Numbered from the stretch's first letter, positions 50,093 through 59,383 are shown. The stretch: DNA of 64,000 bases from Runella sp. (GCA_023254175.1 JALQYJ010000020.1:1-64000), one strand, 5' to 3'. Program-made: numbers and translations. The notes: generated from the sequence alone by a model not told the origin.

Positions 50093-51769
50093 TTATTTCA
50101 AGACGGCATCGTTGCCGCTGTATTTCAGGAATTTAAACGAGGCGGAGTTGTCTGATTTTTCTCCCGACGAAGTCGCATACAACCCATACACGCAGCCAAT
50201 GAAACTGTTGGCCACTTTGGTGCTCAGGAACTTACCATCCACCTGCTCTTTCACCAGTTTCCAGTTGTTTCCATCGGTCGAGTAGTAAAAGCTGTAAAGC
50301 GCACCTTCTGACTGTATTTTGAAAAACACTTTGGCCGTAGGAGCTTCTAAAGGCAGTTCAGTCACCAACTCAACCGTTTTATCTTTGCTCTTCAATAATT
50401 GAATGACGTCTTTGCCTTCGTTCTGCGTTTTGGCTAAAAAGTAAAAATGGCGTTCGTCCTGAAAAGTGACCAACCCTGCTTTCTCATTGGCCTTTTTAGG
50501 TGAAAAATTTACTTCCGTTTCGGCGCTGCTGGTCAAATGCTGCTGGCGTTTCCCGACAAATGAAGGGTTACCCATTTCCGAAATGGTTTCGGGTTTTAGT
50601 TTGAACGTCAGGCCGTTGGCTTTGGATGTTTTGAACGAACTGCTGTCTACCGTTCTCAAAAATAGCATTGATAAATCCAGTCCTTTGTCGAAGGTCATGG
50701 TGTAGGTAAAGTTGCCGTTTTGTGGTAACGCACCTTTTTGTTTTACCTCCTTGATGTTGGTGGCATACTTGTATTCAATGGCTTTTTCGCCGTGCTCAAT
50801 CATCGGCCAATCGTTTACCCACGTGAGTGGTGCAATGAACATTTCGCGACCTGTGTTGTAAAAATCACCTTCGTATGGACGAACGGCTAAGAAAATCGAG
50901 TACCAATTCCCGTCGGGGCCTTCGATAAACTGGGCGTGTCCTGCCGACGTAATTGGGTTGGGACGGTCGGCAGGTAAACCTCGCTGTGTCAATACAGGGT
51001 TACCCTCAAACGGCACGTACGGCCCCCAAACGTCGCGGCTACGCAAAGCCACCTGCGAGTGATTAACGGACGTTCCTCCTTCGGCACAATAAAGAATATA
51101 CCAATCATTACGTTTCAAAATGTGCGGCCCTTCTATCCAAACGGGTTTTTTGGTAATGTCCACTCCACCGTTTATCAATTGCTTTTGCTCTCCGATGGTT
51201 TTTAAATTTTTGTAATCAAACTCATACATTCGCACGGTGCGATGGCCAGGGTAAAGCGGCTTATTATCAGGTGCATCGCTGTTGTAAACGATGTATGCTT
51301 TATCGGTAGCTTCGTCAAAATAAATGGATGGGTCGATGCCCCTGACTTGTGGTAGTTTTACAGGGTTGCTGTACGGCCCTGCTGGATTGGTGGCGGTTAC
51401 GACAAAATTGCCATCGTGGTCAATATCGGTACAGGTAACGTAATAGACACCTTTGTAATAACTGATGGCGGGGGCAAACAACCCGCGCGTCATGCGCTCG
51501 CCCATAAAATCCATTTGCGACGGACGGCTGATGACGTTCCCGATTTGTTTCCAGTTTTTCAGGTCACGGCTGTGCATGATAGGCAGCCCTGGAAAGTACG
51601 AAAACGTAGAATGCACGCTGTAATAATCAGCACCGACTTTAACAATGCTCGGGTCAGGATAAAAACCCGTCAGAATTGGGTTATTTAAAGTAACTTTCTG
51701 GGCCTGAGCTAAAGGGCTCAAGGCCATTAAGCAAGCCAGACAAAAGGTAGTGAATGCGTTTTTCAACAT
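50093..51769 (-). CDS. Secreted GH43 beta-xylosidase-like enzyme
   Basis: A 558-residue enzyme (signal peptide 1-23). The GH43 propeller starts NPILTGFYPDPSIVKVG with the catalytic base D39. The second Asp is in RGIDPSIYF and the acid Glu in IEGPHILK. A C-terminal beta-sandwich (about 330-558), as in XynB-type GH43 subfamilies 10-12, completes the protein. It most resembles beta-xylosidases that release xylose from xylo-oligosaccharides. It lies between GH95 (30 bases upstream) and GH127 (54 bases downstream) in one transcript. Confidence 0.9.
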   Translation of the reverse strand: MLKNAFTTFCLACLMALSPLAQAQKVTLNNPILTGFYPDPSIVKVGADYYSVHSTFSYFPGLPIMHSRDLKNWKQIGNVISRPSQMDFMGERMTRGLFAPAISYYKGVYYVTCTDIDHDGNFVVTATNPAGPYSNPVKLPQVRGIDPSIYFDEATDKAYIVYNSDAPDNKPLYPGHRTVRMYEFDYKNLKTIGEQKQLINGGVDITKKPVWIEGPHILKRNDWYILYCAEGGTSVNHSQVALRSRDVWGPYVPFEGNPVLTQRGLPADRPNPITSAGHAQFIEGPDGNWYSIFLAVRPYEGDFYNTGREMFIAPLTWVNDWPMIEHGEKAIEYKYATNIKEVKQKGALPQNGNFTYTMTFDKGLDLSMLFLRTVDSSSFKTSKANGLTFKLKPETISEMGNPSFVGKRQQHLTSSAETEVNFSPKKANEKAGLVTFQDERHFYFLAKTQNEGKDVIQLLKSKDKTVELVTELPLEAPTAKVFFKIQSEGALYSFYYSTDGNNWKLVKEQVDGKFLSTKVANSFIGCVYGLYATSSGEKSDNSASFKFLKYSGNDAVLK

Positions 51770-51799
51770 GGTTATTAGTAAAATATTCTTTCTGTTAAT

Positions 51800-54274
51800 T
51801 TATTGGGCAACAAACACATACGATTTTCCTGCCTGCGTTGGCACATCGTATAGCATCGTTTCTTTCAACGAAAGAGGAGCCACGTTGGCTTTAGCCGAAA
51901 TGACAGGGGTTGCTGTTTTTTGGGTCACATAAAACATATTCGGATTCTCACCCGTTGCGGGCTTTAAACTACCGCCACTGGTAAGTTTGAGAGCATTCGG
52001 CGTACGTACCCTTAGGTTACCTCCCAAGGTTGATTTTACGGTCAGTTTGGTCAGTTTACCGTCTTTCCACTGCATATCTGTCACTTCAAAACCGCCGATG
52101 GCACGCAAGCCGCCCACGTTGCCAGCAGGCCACACATCGGGTAGTGCAGGCAGCAGGTGTACGGCACCGTCAGCACTTTGCATTAGCATTTCGGTGATGC
52201 CCGACGTACAGCCAAAATTGCCGTCAATCTGGAACGGTGGGTGTGCGTCAAACAGGTTGTTATATGTACCGCCGCCTTCCTTGATGATACCAAGGGGCGT
52301 TAACTGATTCTGAATCAATGCATAGGCGTGGTTGCCGTCCTGTAACTTTGCCCACCAGTTTACTTTCCAGCCCATGCTCCAGCCCGTCGAAACATCGCCA
52401 CGGTGGATGAGGGTAGTCCGCGACGCACTGAATAATTCGGGCGTGCGGTAAGGGGAAATCTGGTTAGATGGGAACAGGCCGTACAGGTGCGACACGTGGC
52501 GGTGGTGGTCGTTGGGGTCGTCCACGTCGTCGAGCCATTCCTGCAACTGACCGTATTGACCCACGTGCATCGGTGCCAGTTTATTCCGTAATTGTTTGAG
52601 TGTATCAGCAAAAGCAACGTCTTTTTTCAGGATTTCCGTGGCTCGAATCACCGTACTGAAGGCATCAAATACAATCTGGTTGTCCATCGTCGTACCTGCA
52701 TCCAGCGACGAACCGTCGTGGGCTTGCGGGGCGTTCTCGGGGGAGCTACCAGGGTTGATCACCAGCCATTTGTATTTAGGGTGTTCAATCAGAAAATCGG
52801 CGTAGAAAAGGGCTGCACCTTTCAGAATGGGGTAAGTTTTTGTCAGATACGCTTTGTCGCCACTGTACAGATAATGCTCCCACAAATGTTGGGCTGTCCA
52901 ACCACCGCCGCCGAGCCACATCCCCCAGAAAGCCCCGTCGATGGCACCCGTTGCCCGCCAGATGTCGGTATTGTGATGCGCCATCCAGCCACGGGTGTGG
53001 TACATTTTGCGCGCCGTTTCCTGACCTGTTTCCGATAGCTCCGTTATCATTCTCAAAAACGGTTCGTGCAGCTCCGACAGGTTGGTTTTTTCGGCAGGCC
53101 AGTAGTTCATCTGGGCATTGATGTTGATGGTGTATTTGCTGTCCCACGGTGGTTTCATACGGTGGTTCCAGATGCCTTGTAAATTGGCAGGTTGTCCCGA
53201 TTCACCGTTGGCCGATGGCTGCGAAGACGAAATAAGCAAATAGCGACCATATTGGTAATAGAGCGTAACCAGCTGAGGTTCATTGACCGAGCGGAAGTTT
53301 TTAAGCCGTTCATTCGTCGGGCGCTTGGCGGCATCTGTAGTGCCAAGATCCAGTTTAACCCGATTAAAATAGCGTTGGTAGGCGGCAATGTGTTGCGCCA
53401 GTAGGGCGGCGTACGGTTTAGAAAATGCCTTATTCAGGTAGTCGTAAGCGCGGGCTTTTTCATTACCTGAAATGTCTTTATAATTGATGAAGTTGGTCGC
53501 AATCGAAATATAGATGGTAGCCGACGTAGCTCCTTGTACGGTCAGGCTGGTATCGTTGGCGGCGATTGTGCCGCCGTTGGTTTTGATTTTCGTGATACCC
53601 ATGTATTTCACCATGCCTTTCACCCCTTCGTGGTCGGAGGTAGTGCCTGCAATGGTAAGCTCGTTGGCATTGGTGCTGATGACAGGTTTTGCCTGAGGGG
53701 TAGTATAGGAAGCGCGGAACGAAAGCGCACTTGGTTTGCTTGCCGTGAGCTGTACCACCAATACGCGCTCTGGCAACGACGCAAACAGTTCGCGGGTGTA
53801 GGTCACCCCATTAGTGGTATAATTTGTTTTTGCAACGGCTCGCTCAATGTCGAGGTCACGGTAATAATCGGTGTAATTGTCGTGGCCGTCAAACGTAAGC
53901 TGCAAACTACCAACGGGCTGAAACATCTGCCCGTGCGATTTTTTGGTGATAATGGTTTTATTGGCGAGTTTTTCGGCGTCTTTTTGTTTTCCGTCAAAAA
54001 TCAGCTGGCGGATTTGGGGCAACGACGCCCACGCGTCGGGGTTATCGTTGCGGTTAGGGCTACCCGACCAGGCGGTGTGTTCATTCAGCTGAATCGTTTC
54101 TTTGCCAACATTGCCATAGACCATACCGCCCAACCGCCCGTTGCCAATCGGCAGGGCATTTTCCCAGACGGTTCCCGCAGGTTGGTTGTACCAGAGTTTG
54201 AGGTTACCAGCATTTTGACAAAAACTCATTGTCGAAAAAATTATCAATGCGCAAAACGAAAAACACTGGTTCAT
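51800..54274 (-). CDS. Secreted GH95 enzyme (alpha-L-fucosidase or alpha-L-galactosidase)
   Basis: An 824-residue enzyme (signal peptide 1-19). The N-terminal beta domain shows [20 protein letters not shown] and [17 protein letters not shown]. The (alpha/alpha)6 catalytic domain carries [20 protein letters not shown] and [20 protein letters not shown], the usual GH95 active-site region. The classical activity is inverting alpha-1,2-L-fucosidase. In the Bacteroides ovatus complex-xylan system a GH95 member acts as alpha-L-galactosidase, which would suit this cluster. It is the first gene of the minus-strand cluster, with a clear palindrome 67 bases upstream. Confidence 0.88.
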   Translation of the reverse strand: MNQCFSFCALIIFSTMSFCQNAGNLKLWYNQPAGTVWENALPIGNGRLGGMVYGNVGKETIQLNEHTAWSGSPNRNDNPDAWASLPQIRQLIFDGKQKDAEKLANKTIITKKSHGQMFQPVGSLQLTFDGHDNYTDYYRDLDIERAVAKTNYTTNGVTYTRELFASLPERVLVVQLTASKPSALSFRASYTTPQAKPVISTNANELTIAGTTSDHEGVKGMVKYMGITKIKTNGGTIAANDTSLTVQGATSATIYISIATNFINYKDISGNEKARAYDYLNKAFSKPYAALLAQHIAAYQRYFNRVKLDLGTTDAAKRPTNERLKNFRSVNEPQLVTLYYQYGRYLLISSSQPSANGESGQPANLQGIWNHRMKPPWDSKYTININAQMNYWPAEKTNLSELHEPFLRMITELSETGQETARKMYHTRGWMAHHNTDIWRATGAIDGAFWGMWLGGGGWTAQHLWEHYLYSGDKAYLTKTYPILKGAALFYADFLIEHPKYKWLVINPGSSPENAPQAHDGSSLDAGTTMDNQIVFDAFSTVIRATEILKKDVAFADTLKQLRNKLAPMHVGQYGQLQEWLDDVDDPNDHHRHVSHLYGLFPSNQISPYRTPELFSASRTTLIHRGDVSTGWSMGWKVNWWAKLQDGNHAYALIQNQLTPLGIIKEGGGTYNNLFDAHPPFQIDGNFGCTSGITEMLMQSADGAVHLLPALPDVWPAGNVGGLRAIGGFEVTDMQWKDGKLTKLTVKSTLGGNLRVRTPNALKLTSGGSLKPATGENPNMFYVTQKTATPVISAKANVAPLSLKETMLYDVPTQAGKSYVFVAQ

Positions 54275-54332
54275 TTCTTTAAATATTTTGGTCGGAACTT
54301 ACTTTTTGGCTACTTCCTTCGTGGAAATTAGA

Positions 54333-54357
54333 TAAATGTGTAAATGTGACACATTTA
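54333..54357 (-). promoter_or_regulatory. Operator-like palindrome ahead of the xylan cluster
   Basis: TAAATGTG occurs twice head to tail (54333-54348) and is followed, after one A, by its exact inverse CACATTTA (54350-54357). The perfect 17-base palindrome TAAATGTGACACATTTA resembles a binding site for a dimeric regulator, with a third half-site beside it. It lies 58-82 bases upstream of the GH95 start. The NUDIX-type regulator gene at 57478-58164 is the closest candidate partner. Confidence 0.5.
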
Positions 54358-54503
54358 AGATTATAAAAAAAATAGTGATGGTAACACTACCGATTTGGTA
54401 TACAAAATAATATTGGATACAATAATGCAGGCTGATTTGAGTAGCCATTAAATATAAAAAGAGTTCAATTTATTTTATTTAACGTACAAACAATGTAAAA
54501 ATC

Positions 54504-54538
54504 AAAAAAGATGTAAGTGACAACTGCCACTTACATCT
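54504..54538 (-). terminator. Minus-strand terminator of the lost SusD-like gene
   Basis: AGATGTAAGTG (54509-54519) and CACTTACATCT (54528-54538) form a perfect 11-bp stem with an 8-base loop, followed on the minus strand by TTTTTT. No complete minus-strand gene lies to its right before the plus-strand symporter. The SusD-like tail 45 bases away is the only sensible owner. Confidence 0.75.
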
Positions 54539-54583
54539 CGGCATTCCATCTATCTATTGTTCTACTTCATTCATTTGTTAAAA

Positions 54584-54631
54584 TTAGTAACCTGGGTTTT
54601 GCGTAAACAAGCCATAATAAATTAGTATTAA
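54584..54631 (-). pseudogene. C-terminal remnant of a SusD/RagB-like protein
   Basis: The minus-strand frame ends IYYGLFTQNPGY and then stops. The closing TQNPGY or QNPGY/W is the common C-terminus of SusD/RagB nutrient-binding lipoproteins in Cytophagales-type genomes. Only about 15 codons remain open. A terminator follows in the right orientation. The piece is short, so the call rests on the ending, the terminator and the position upstream of a polysaccharide cluster that otherwise lacks SusCD. Confidence 0.6.
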
Positions 54632-54680
54632 TATAACCAAACAAAGAATTATTGTGAATAGTCTAACAAAAGTACTAAAT

Positions 54681-54719
54681 TCTGCTATCTTATGGTAATT
54701 ATTACAATAAGATAGCAGA
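54681..54719. repeat. Near-perfect 19-bp inverted repeat ahead of the symporter gene
   Basis: TCTGCTATCTTATGGTAAT (54681-54699) and ATTACAATAAGATAGCAGA (54701-54719) pair at 18 of 19 positions. On the plus strand a TATTTTTTT run follows, as in a terminator, though no plus-strand gene ends here. It may be the terminator of a deleted gene or an operator for the symporter gene 95 bases downstream. Confidence 0.6.
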
Positions 54720-54813
54720 TATTTTTTTAACGCTAAAAAAAAGCAAATACATTATAGTAAATAATACCATAAGTCCGCTTATGCCTCTGATTAACCTTTA
54801 ATAGACACCTCCT

Positions 54814-56277
54814 ATGAATTCGAGCAATCAGCGACTCTCGGTCACCGAAAAAATCGGTTATAGCCTTGGCGATTTGGCAGCTAACCTTATTTTTCAGACG
54901 TTGATGACGTTTTTGGCGTATTTCTATACCGATGTTTATAAAATCCCTGCGGGTACGGCGAGTGTCATCATTTTTGTGGGGGGAATTCTGGGCGCTTTTT
55001 TTAACGTATTGATGGGAATTATCGCTGACCGTACCAATACGCGGTGGGGAAAATTTCGTCCGTGGGTGGTATGGACTTCTCTTCCATTTGGAGTGATTTC
55101 GTTGTTGGCTTTCTCGACGCCCGATTTCAGCGAAACGGGTAAAGTTATCTATGCCTTGACGACATATCTTTTACTTGTGATTACTTATTCGGCCAATAAT
55201 TTGCCCTATTCGGCGCTAAGTGGAGTCATTACGGGTGATATGAAGGAGCGAAATAGCCTTTCTTCGTACCGTTTTGTGGCAGTTATGGTGGCTCAGTTTA
55301 TCATTCAGTCGTTGTTGTTACCTTTGGCGTTGTCGCTGGGGCATGGAAATAAAGCCGTTGGGTTTGAGAAAGTAATGCTCTTTTTTGCCATTGTAGGGGT
55401 GATTTGTTTTTGGATTACTTTTTTAACCACCAAAGAGCGTATAGTTCCTCCCGTCGAAGAGAAAAACTCGATAAAACAAGATTTAACTGACCTTCTTAAA
55501 AATAAGCCTTGGGTTATTATGCTGGTCGTGACTATTTTGGTATTTGTTACGTTGGCCCTTAAAGGGGGGATGTATATCTACTATTTTAAGTATTATCTTG
55601 ACCCTGCTGCCCAAGCGAACTACCTAGAGTCCATTGGTTTTAATCGTTTTATTGGAGGCCTCAATGAAACCATTACGAGTATAGGATTAGGTAAATTTGA
55701 GTGGCCCGAAGATGCGCCTACGTCAGCCAATAGCGTTTTTAATGCCGGAGGAATTATTTTCATGATTGTTGGCATCATGTTTTCAAAACCACTGGCTGAC
55801 CGCTTTGGTAAGCGAAATATCTTCGGAATTTTCTTGGCATTGTCGGCGCTGTGTTTATTAATGTTTAATTTTTATGCCAAAGAGAGCATTGGTCTCGTGT
55901 TTTTCACTCAAATCTTACACGGATTTACTTATGGCGTCACTATTCCATTGCTTTGGGCGATGATTGCTGACGTCGCTGACTATTCAGAATGGAAAAACAA
56001 TCGCCGCGCCACTGCTATTATCTTTTCTGCCATGATTTTTGGGTTAAAAGCTGGACTTAGTATTGGTGGATCACTTGGGGCAGCAATCCTGTCTAATTAT
56101 GGATATGTAGCTGAGCAATCAGAACAGACAGCAGAGGCTGTCAACGGAATTAAAATGGCAGTAAGCATCTATCCTGGATTGATTTTTCTCGTGGGTGTCG
56201 CATTGTTATTTTTGTATGAAATCAATAAAACGATGGAGGTACAAATTGAAGCTGAATTGAAAGAAAAACGTCAATAG
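54814..56277 (+). CDS. GPH-family sugar:cation symporter (MFS-like)
   Basis: A 487-residue inner-membrane transporter with about twelve helices. It begins LSVTEKIGYSLGDLAANLIF, the standard start of the glycoside-pentoside-hexuronide family, and has the cytoplasmic loop IADRTNTRWGKFRPWVVW with the family's D-R-T-x-T-R-x-G-K-x-R-P signature. XynP/YicJ-like members carry xylosides and xylo-oligosaccharides. A cytoplasmic-type GH43 follows 89 bases later in the same direction, a familiar pairing. It carries out inner-membrane import for the xylan system. Confidence 0.92.
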   Translation: MNSSNQRLSVTEKIGYSLGDLAANLIFQTLMTFLAYFYTDVYKIPAGTASVIIFVGGILGAFFNVLMGIIADRTNTRWGKFRPWVVWTSLPFGVISLLAFSTPDFSETGKVIYALTTYLLLVITYSANNLPYSALSGVITGDMKERNSLSSYRFVAVMVAQFIIQSLLLPLALSLGHGNKAVGFEKVMLFFAIVGVICFWITFLTTKERIVPPVEEKNSIKQDLTDLLKNKPWVIMLVVTILVFVTLALKGGMYIYYFKYYLDPAAQANYLESIGFNRFIGGLNETITSIGLGKFEWPEDAPTSANSVFNAGGIIFMIVGIMFSKPLADRFGKRNIFGIFLALSALCLLMFNFYAKESIGLVFFTQILHGFTYGVTIPLLWAMIADVADYSEWKNNRRATAIIFSAMIFGLKAGLSIGGSLGAAILSNYGYVAEQSEQTAEAVNGIKMAVSIYPGLIFLVGVALLFLYEINKTMEVQIEAELKEKRQ

Positions 56278-56366
56278 TAGGTATTGGACTACTGCTTCGT
56301 TGAAGTGACCAAAGTTTCATACATGCCCCAAAAAATTGATTACTACAGTTAATAAAAATTAAAAAA

Positions 56367-57413
56367 ATGCCAGAAGAAAGCATTGAACACATTGATTTCG
56401 CAGAACTTAACGAGCGAGCAATCTCTCAACCATTGGTTTCGCATTTGTTTACGGCCGATCCATCGGCGCATGTTTTTAACGGAAAAATTTACATTTATCC
56501 TTCCCACGACATTGATGCAGGGATTCCGTTTAACGACAACGGCGACCATTTTGGAATGGAAGACTACCACGTTTTTTCAATGGAATCGGTGGGAAGTGAA
56601 GTTATTGACAATGGAGTAGCCCTTCATGTAAATGATGTTCCGTGGGCCGAACGACAGCTATGGGCACCTGACGCCGCACACAAAGACGGCAAGTATTACC
56701 TTTATTTTCCTGCCAAAAATTACGAAGGAATTTTTCAAATCGGAGTTGCTGTTTCAACCTCACCAACGGGTCCTTTTGTAGCTGAAAAATCACCAATAAA
56801 AGGTAGTTATAGTATTGATCCTGCGGTATTTGAAGACACCGATGGAAGTTATTATTTGTACTTTGGTGGAATTTGGGGGGGACAACTACAAAAGTACCGC
56901 AATAATGTCTATGGTGCTGATAATCAGGAGCCATCAGCACACGAAATAGCACTGTGTCCAAAAATTGCCAAACTAACCGATAACTTATTGGAGTTTGCTG
57001 AAAGCCCAAGGGATGTGCAAATTTTGGATGAAGCAGGGAATTTGTTGTTAGCTGGCGACAATGAGCGTCGTTTTTTTGAAGCGCCTTGGTTGCATCGTTA
57101 TAATGGTAAGTACTATTTCTCGTATTCGACTGGAGACACGCATTATATCTGCTATGCCACGGGTGATTCGCCCTATGGGCCTTTTACCTACCAAGGCCGA
57201 ATTCTTCAACCCGTAGTAGGTTGGACAACCCATCACTCAATTTGTGAAGTAGAAGGGAAATGGTACCTTTTTTACCATGATTCGAGCCTCTCAGAAGGGG
57301 TTACTCACCTTAGAAGCATCAAAATGACGGAAATTTTTTACGATGCTGAAGGTAAAATTCAACTGATTGCGCCGTACACTCGGTCAGACGATAGTCAGAT
57401 CGAAGCACAATAG
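56367..57413 (+). CDS. Signal-less GH43 enzyme (arabinofuranosidase/xylosidase)
   Basis: A 348-residue single-propeller GH43 without a signal peptide, so probably cytoplasmic. It shows TADPSAHVFNGKIYIYPSHD (catalytic base Asp), YSIDPAVFEDTDGSYYLYF (second Asp) and LWAPDAAHKDGKYYLYFPAK. It resembles the GH43 subfamily-1 enzymes that split xylose or arabinose from imported oligosaccharides. Position after the GPH symporter supports intracellular finishing. Specificity is inferred. A bidirectional terminator follows. Confidence 0.9.
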   Translation: MPEESIEHIDFAELNERAISQPLVSHLFTADPSAHVFNGKIYIYPSHDIDAGIPFNDNGDHFGMEDYHVFSMESVGSEVIDNGVALHVNDVPWAERQLWAPDAAHKDGKYYLYFPAKNYEGIFQIGVAVSTSPTGPFVAEKSPIKGSYSIDPAVFEDTDGSYYLYFGGIWGGQLQKYRNNVYGADNQEPSAHEIALCPKIAKLTDNLLEFAESPRDVQILDEAGNLLLAGDNERRFFEAPWLHRYNGKYYFSYSTGDTHYICYATGDSPYGPFTYQGRILQPVVGWTTHHSICEVEGKWYLFYHDSSLSEGVTHLRSIKMTEIFYDAEGKIQLIAPYTRSDDSQIEAQ

Positions 57414-57445
57414 TAACAGTCAGAATATATTGCTTAATTGTAAGG

Positions 57446-57473
57446 TTTCGGTCTGACGATCGTCAGGCCGAAA
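57446..57473. terminator. Bidirectional terminator between GH43 and the NUDIX regulator
   Basis: TTTCGG-T-CTGACG and CGTCAG-G-CCGAAA form an almost perfect palindrome centred at 57459-57460, lying between two convergent stops (57413 and 57478). Confidence 0.7.
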
Positions 57474-57477
57474 AGGG

Positions 57478-58164
57478 CTATACTTCAAAAGTAAATCCTT
57501 TTTCTAAGAGTTTATTATACACATTTTCGTCGAATCTGTACAAGGTGGCAGCGCGATGCGAAACGTCTTGTTGACGCTCTTGCGTATCTACCAATAGGTT
57601 CATTTTCAGAAACTTTTTTCTAAAATTCGATTTGTCGAGTTTTTGTCCCAGAATCGCTTCGTAGAGTTCGAGCAATTGTAAAAGTGTAAATTTTGCAGGT
57701 AGTAAATTGAATCCAATGGGTTCGTGCTGAAGTTTATGTTTTAAAAAATTAAGGCAATCCTCAAAAATTTTATTGTGGTCAAAAGGCATTGCTGGCACTT
57801 CTTGAATGTTAAACCACGATACATCGGCTTCAGTAGGGCCTGGATGTAGCTCAAATTTTTCGATATTAACCAACGCATAATAGGCAATGGTAATGACTCT
57901 TCGATTGGGAAATCGACGAACCTGCCCGAAAGTCTTAAACTGCTCTAAATAAATATTTTCCACAGAAGTTTGCGATGACAAAATTCGACCAGCAGCTTCA
58001 TCGATACTTTCATTATATTTTATCCAACTGCCTGGCAAAGCCCATTGACCGAGGGTGGGGCCAATGCCATGTTTGACCAAAAGAATAGAAAGCTGCGCAT
58101 CCTTAAATCCAAAAATAAGGCAATCAATAGACAGAGCGTCAATAATCTCGTCGGTGAAGTTCAA
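57478..58164 (-). CDS. NrtR/AraR-type transcriptional regulator with inactive NUDIX domain
   Basis: A 228-residue protein. The N-terminal NUDIX fold (about 8-140) binds a small ligand. The C-terminal winged helix (about 150-228; FTLLQLLELYEAILGQKLDK, then SNFRKKFLKM) binds DNA. The catalytic NUDIX box (GX5EX7REUXEEXGU) is degenerate: where REUXEE is expected the sequence has GRILSSQT, so hydrolysis is unlikely. In Bacteroides the relative AraR represses arabinose genes and senses L-arabinose. Beside a GPH symporter and GH43 the same kind of control of the xylan/arabinan genes is likely. A divergent metallophosphoesterase gene begins 197 bases away. Confidence 0.85.
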   Translation of the reverse strand: MNFTDEIIDALSIDCLIFGFKDAQLSILLVKHGIGPTLGQWALPGSWIKYNESIDEAAGRILSSQTSVENIYLEQFKTFGQVRRFPNRRVITIAYYALVNIEKFELHPGPTEADVSWFNIQEVPAMPFDHNKIFEDCLNFLKHKLQHEPIGFNLLPAKFTLLQLLELYEAILGQKLDKSNFRKKFLKMNLLVDTQERQQDVSHRAATLYRFDENVYNKLLEKGFTFEV

Positions 58165-58361
58165 GAGGAATGATGATTTGATGAAACAACTTCATTAGTG
58201 ATAGTAAAGATAGTACGGCTAATTGATAACATTCCCTTAATTTCTCTTGTTTTATTTTTGGCACAAATAAAAACGGGCTCAATAGGACACTTTCCGTTTT
58301 AAAACGTATTAAATCCACATCCGTCATTTCTTGTCTATTCTTGTCTAACTTAACCATTTAT

Positions 58362-59348
58362 ATGAAAAACAGATTTATTTCCCTCTATGCCGTTATTTTA
58401 TTTATCATCTCTGCCGTTCAGGCCCAAGAATTAAAATTCCGTTCTGATAGTACTTTTCGTATTGTGCAGTTTACCGATTTGCACTACAAGGCGGGAGCGG
58501 AGCCTTCCAAAAAATCTATTTCGATGATGCGTACTACCCTCGACGAACAGAAGCCTGATTTAGTAGTTTTTACGGGCGATGTGGTAGTCAGTGCTCCTAC
58601 TAAAAAGGGCTGGGACGAAGTACTTGAAGTGGTGATTTCGCGCAAAATCCCTTACATAGTTACGTTGGGAAATCATGACGATGAAAGCGAAATGAATCGT
58701 GCTGAAGTGGCTGCTTACGTAGCAACAAAACCTTATCTTTTGAATAAAGCCCCATCAATTCCTGGGGTAGATGGCTATTTGAATGCGGCAATAACCATAA
58801 AGGGAAAATCGGGTGCCAATACAGCTATTCTTTATGCGATGGATTCGCACGCGTATTCAAAAATGAAACATCGGGTAGAAGGCTACGGCTGGTTTAGTCA
58901 TAATCAGGTAGATTGGTTTCGGAAGACCAGTGCCCAATTTAAAGTAGCCCAGAAAGATACCTTACCCGCTTTGGCCTTTTTTCACATTCCATTACCTGAG
59001 TACCGAATGGCGTTTGATAATATTAAAAACCGTCGCCGTGGCGTACGTTACGAAAATGAGTGCCCGCCAAGTGTCAATTCGGGGATGTTTACGGCGATGG
59101 TAGAATCGGGTGATGTGCTAGGGACTTTTGTAGGGCATGACCACGTCAATGATTATTTGGTAGAATATTACGGTATTGCCTTGACCTACGGCTGCTTTTC
59201 TGGAAGCGAAAATACTTATTTGCGCACCAAAAATGGCGCTCGCATCATTGAGTTAAAAGAAGGTAAAAAACAGTTTTCGACTTTTATTCGGGAGTTTGAC
59301 GGAGCTATTTTGTATCCCGTTACGTTTCCATTTGCAACCAAAAAATAG
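58362..59348 (+). CDS. Secreted metallophosphoesterase (calcineurin-like)
   Basis: A 328-residue exported enzyme. The start is the ATG at 58362 (MKNRFISLYAVILFIISAVQ), which gives a signal peptide cut at VQAQ; an in-frame TTG at 58341 is only a longer reading. The metal motifs are complete: FTDLHY (D-x-H), GDVV, GNHDDE, HIPLPEY and GHDHVND. Such enzymes cleave phosphate mono- or diesters. Natural substrate and link to the xylan genes are unknown. It is followed by a terminator shared with the next, convergent gene. Confidence 0.9.
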   Translation: MKNRFISLYAVILFIISAVQAQELKFRSDSTFRIVQFTDLHYKAGAEPSKKSISMMRTTLDEQKPDLVVFTGDVVVSAPTKKGWDEVLEVVISRKIPYIVTLGNHDDESEMNRAEVAAYVATKPYLLNKAPSIPGVDGYLNAAITIKGKSGANTAILYAMDSHAYSKMKHRVEGYGWFSHNQVDWFRKTSAQFKVAQKDTLPALAFFHIPLPEYRMAFDNIKNRRRGVRYENECPPSVNSGMFTAMVESGDVLGTFVGHDHVNDYLVEYYGIALTYGCFSGSENTYLRTKNGARIIELKEGKKQFSTFIREFDGAILYPVTFPFATKK

Positions 59349-59383
59349 AAAAAAAATAACGAAGTACGAGTAAACGAATATCT

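Larger units (their letters stand above)
54275..54813. other. Divergent control region and scar between GH95 and GPH symporter genes
   Basis: This 539-base gap separates the leftward cluster from the rightward transporter gene. It holds, left to right, an operator-like palindrome, a minus-strand terminator, the last codons of a SusD-like gene and a near-perfect 39-base inverted repeat; each has its own entry. The rest is AT-rich without a gene. Confidence 0.7.

Noticed and set aside
53534-54331. 265-codon plus-strand frame
   Set aside because: It is fully antisense to the GH95 gene and has no recognisable domain; high-GC codon bias of the real gene explains its length.
58139-58357. 72-codon minus-strand frame upstream of the NUDIX regulator
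   Set aside because: It overlaps the regulator start in another frame and covers the divergent promoter region; no recognisable protein features.
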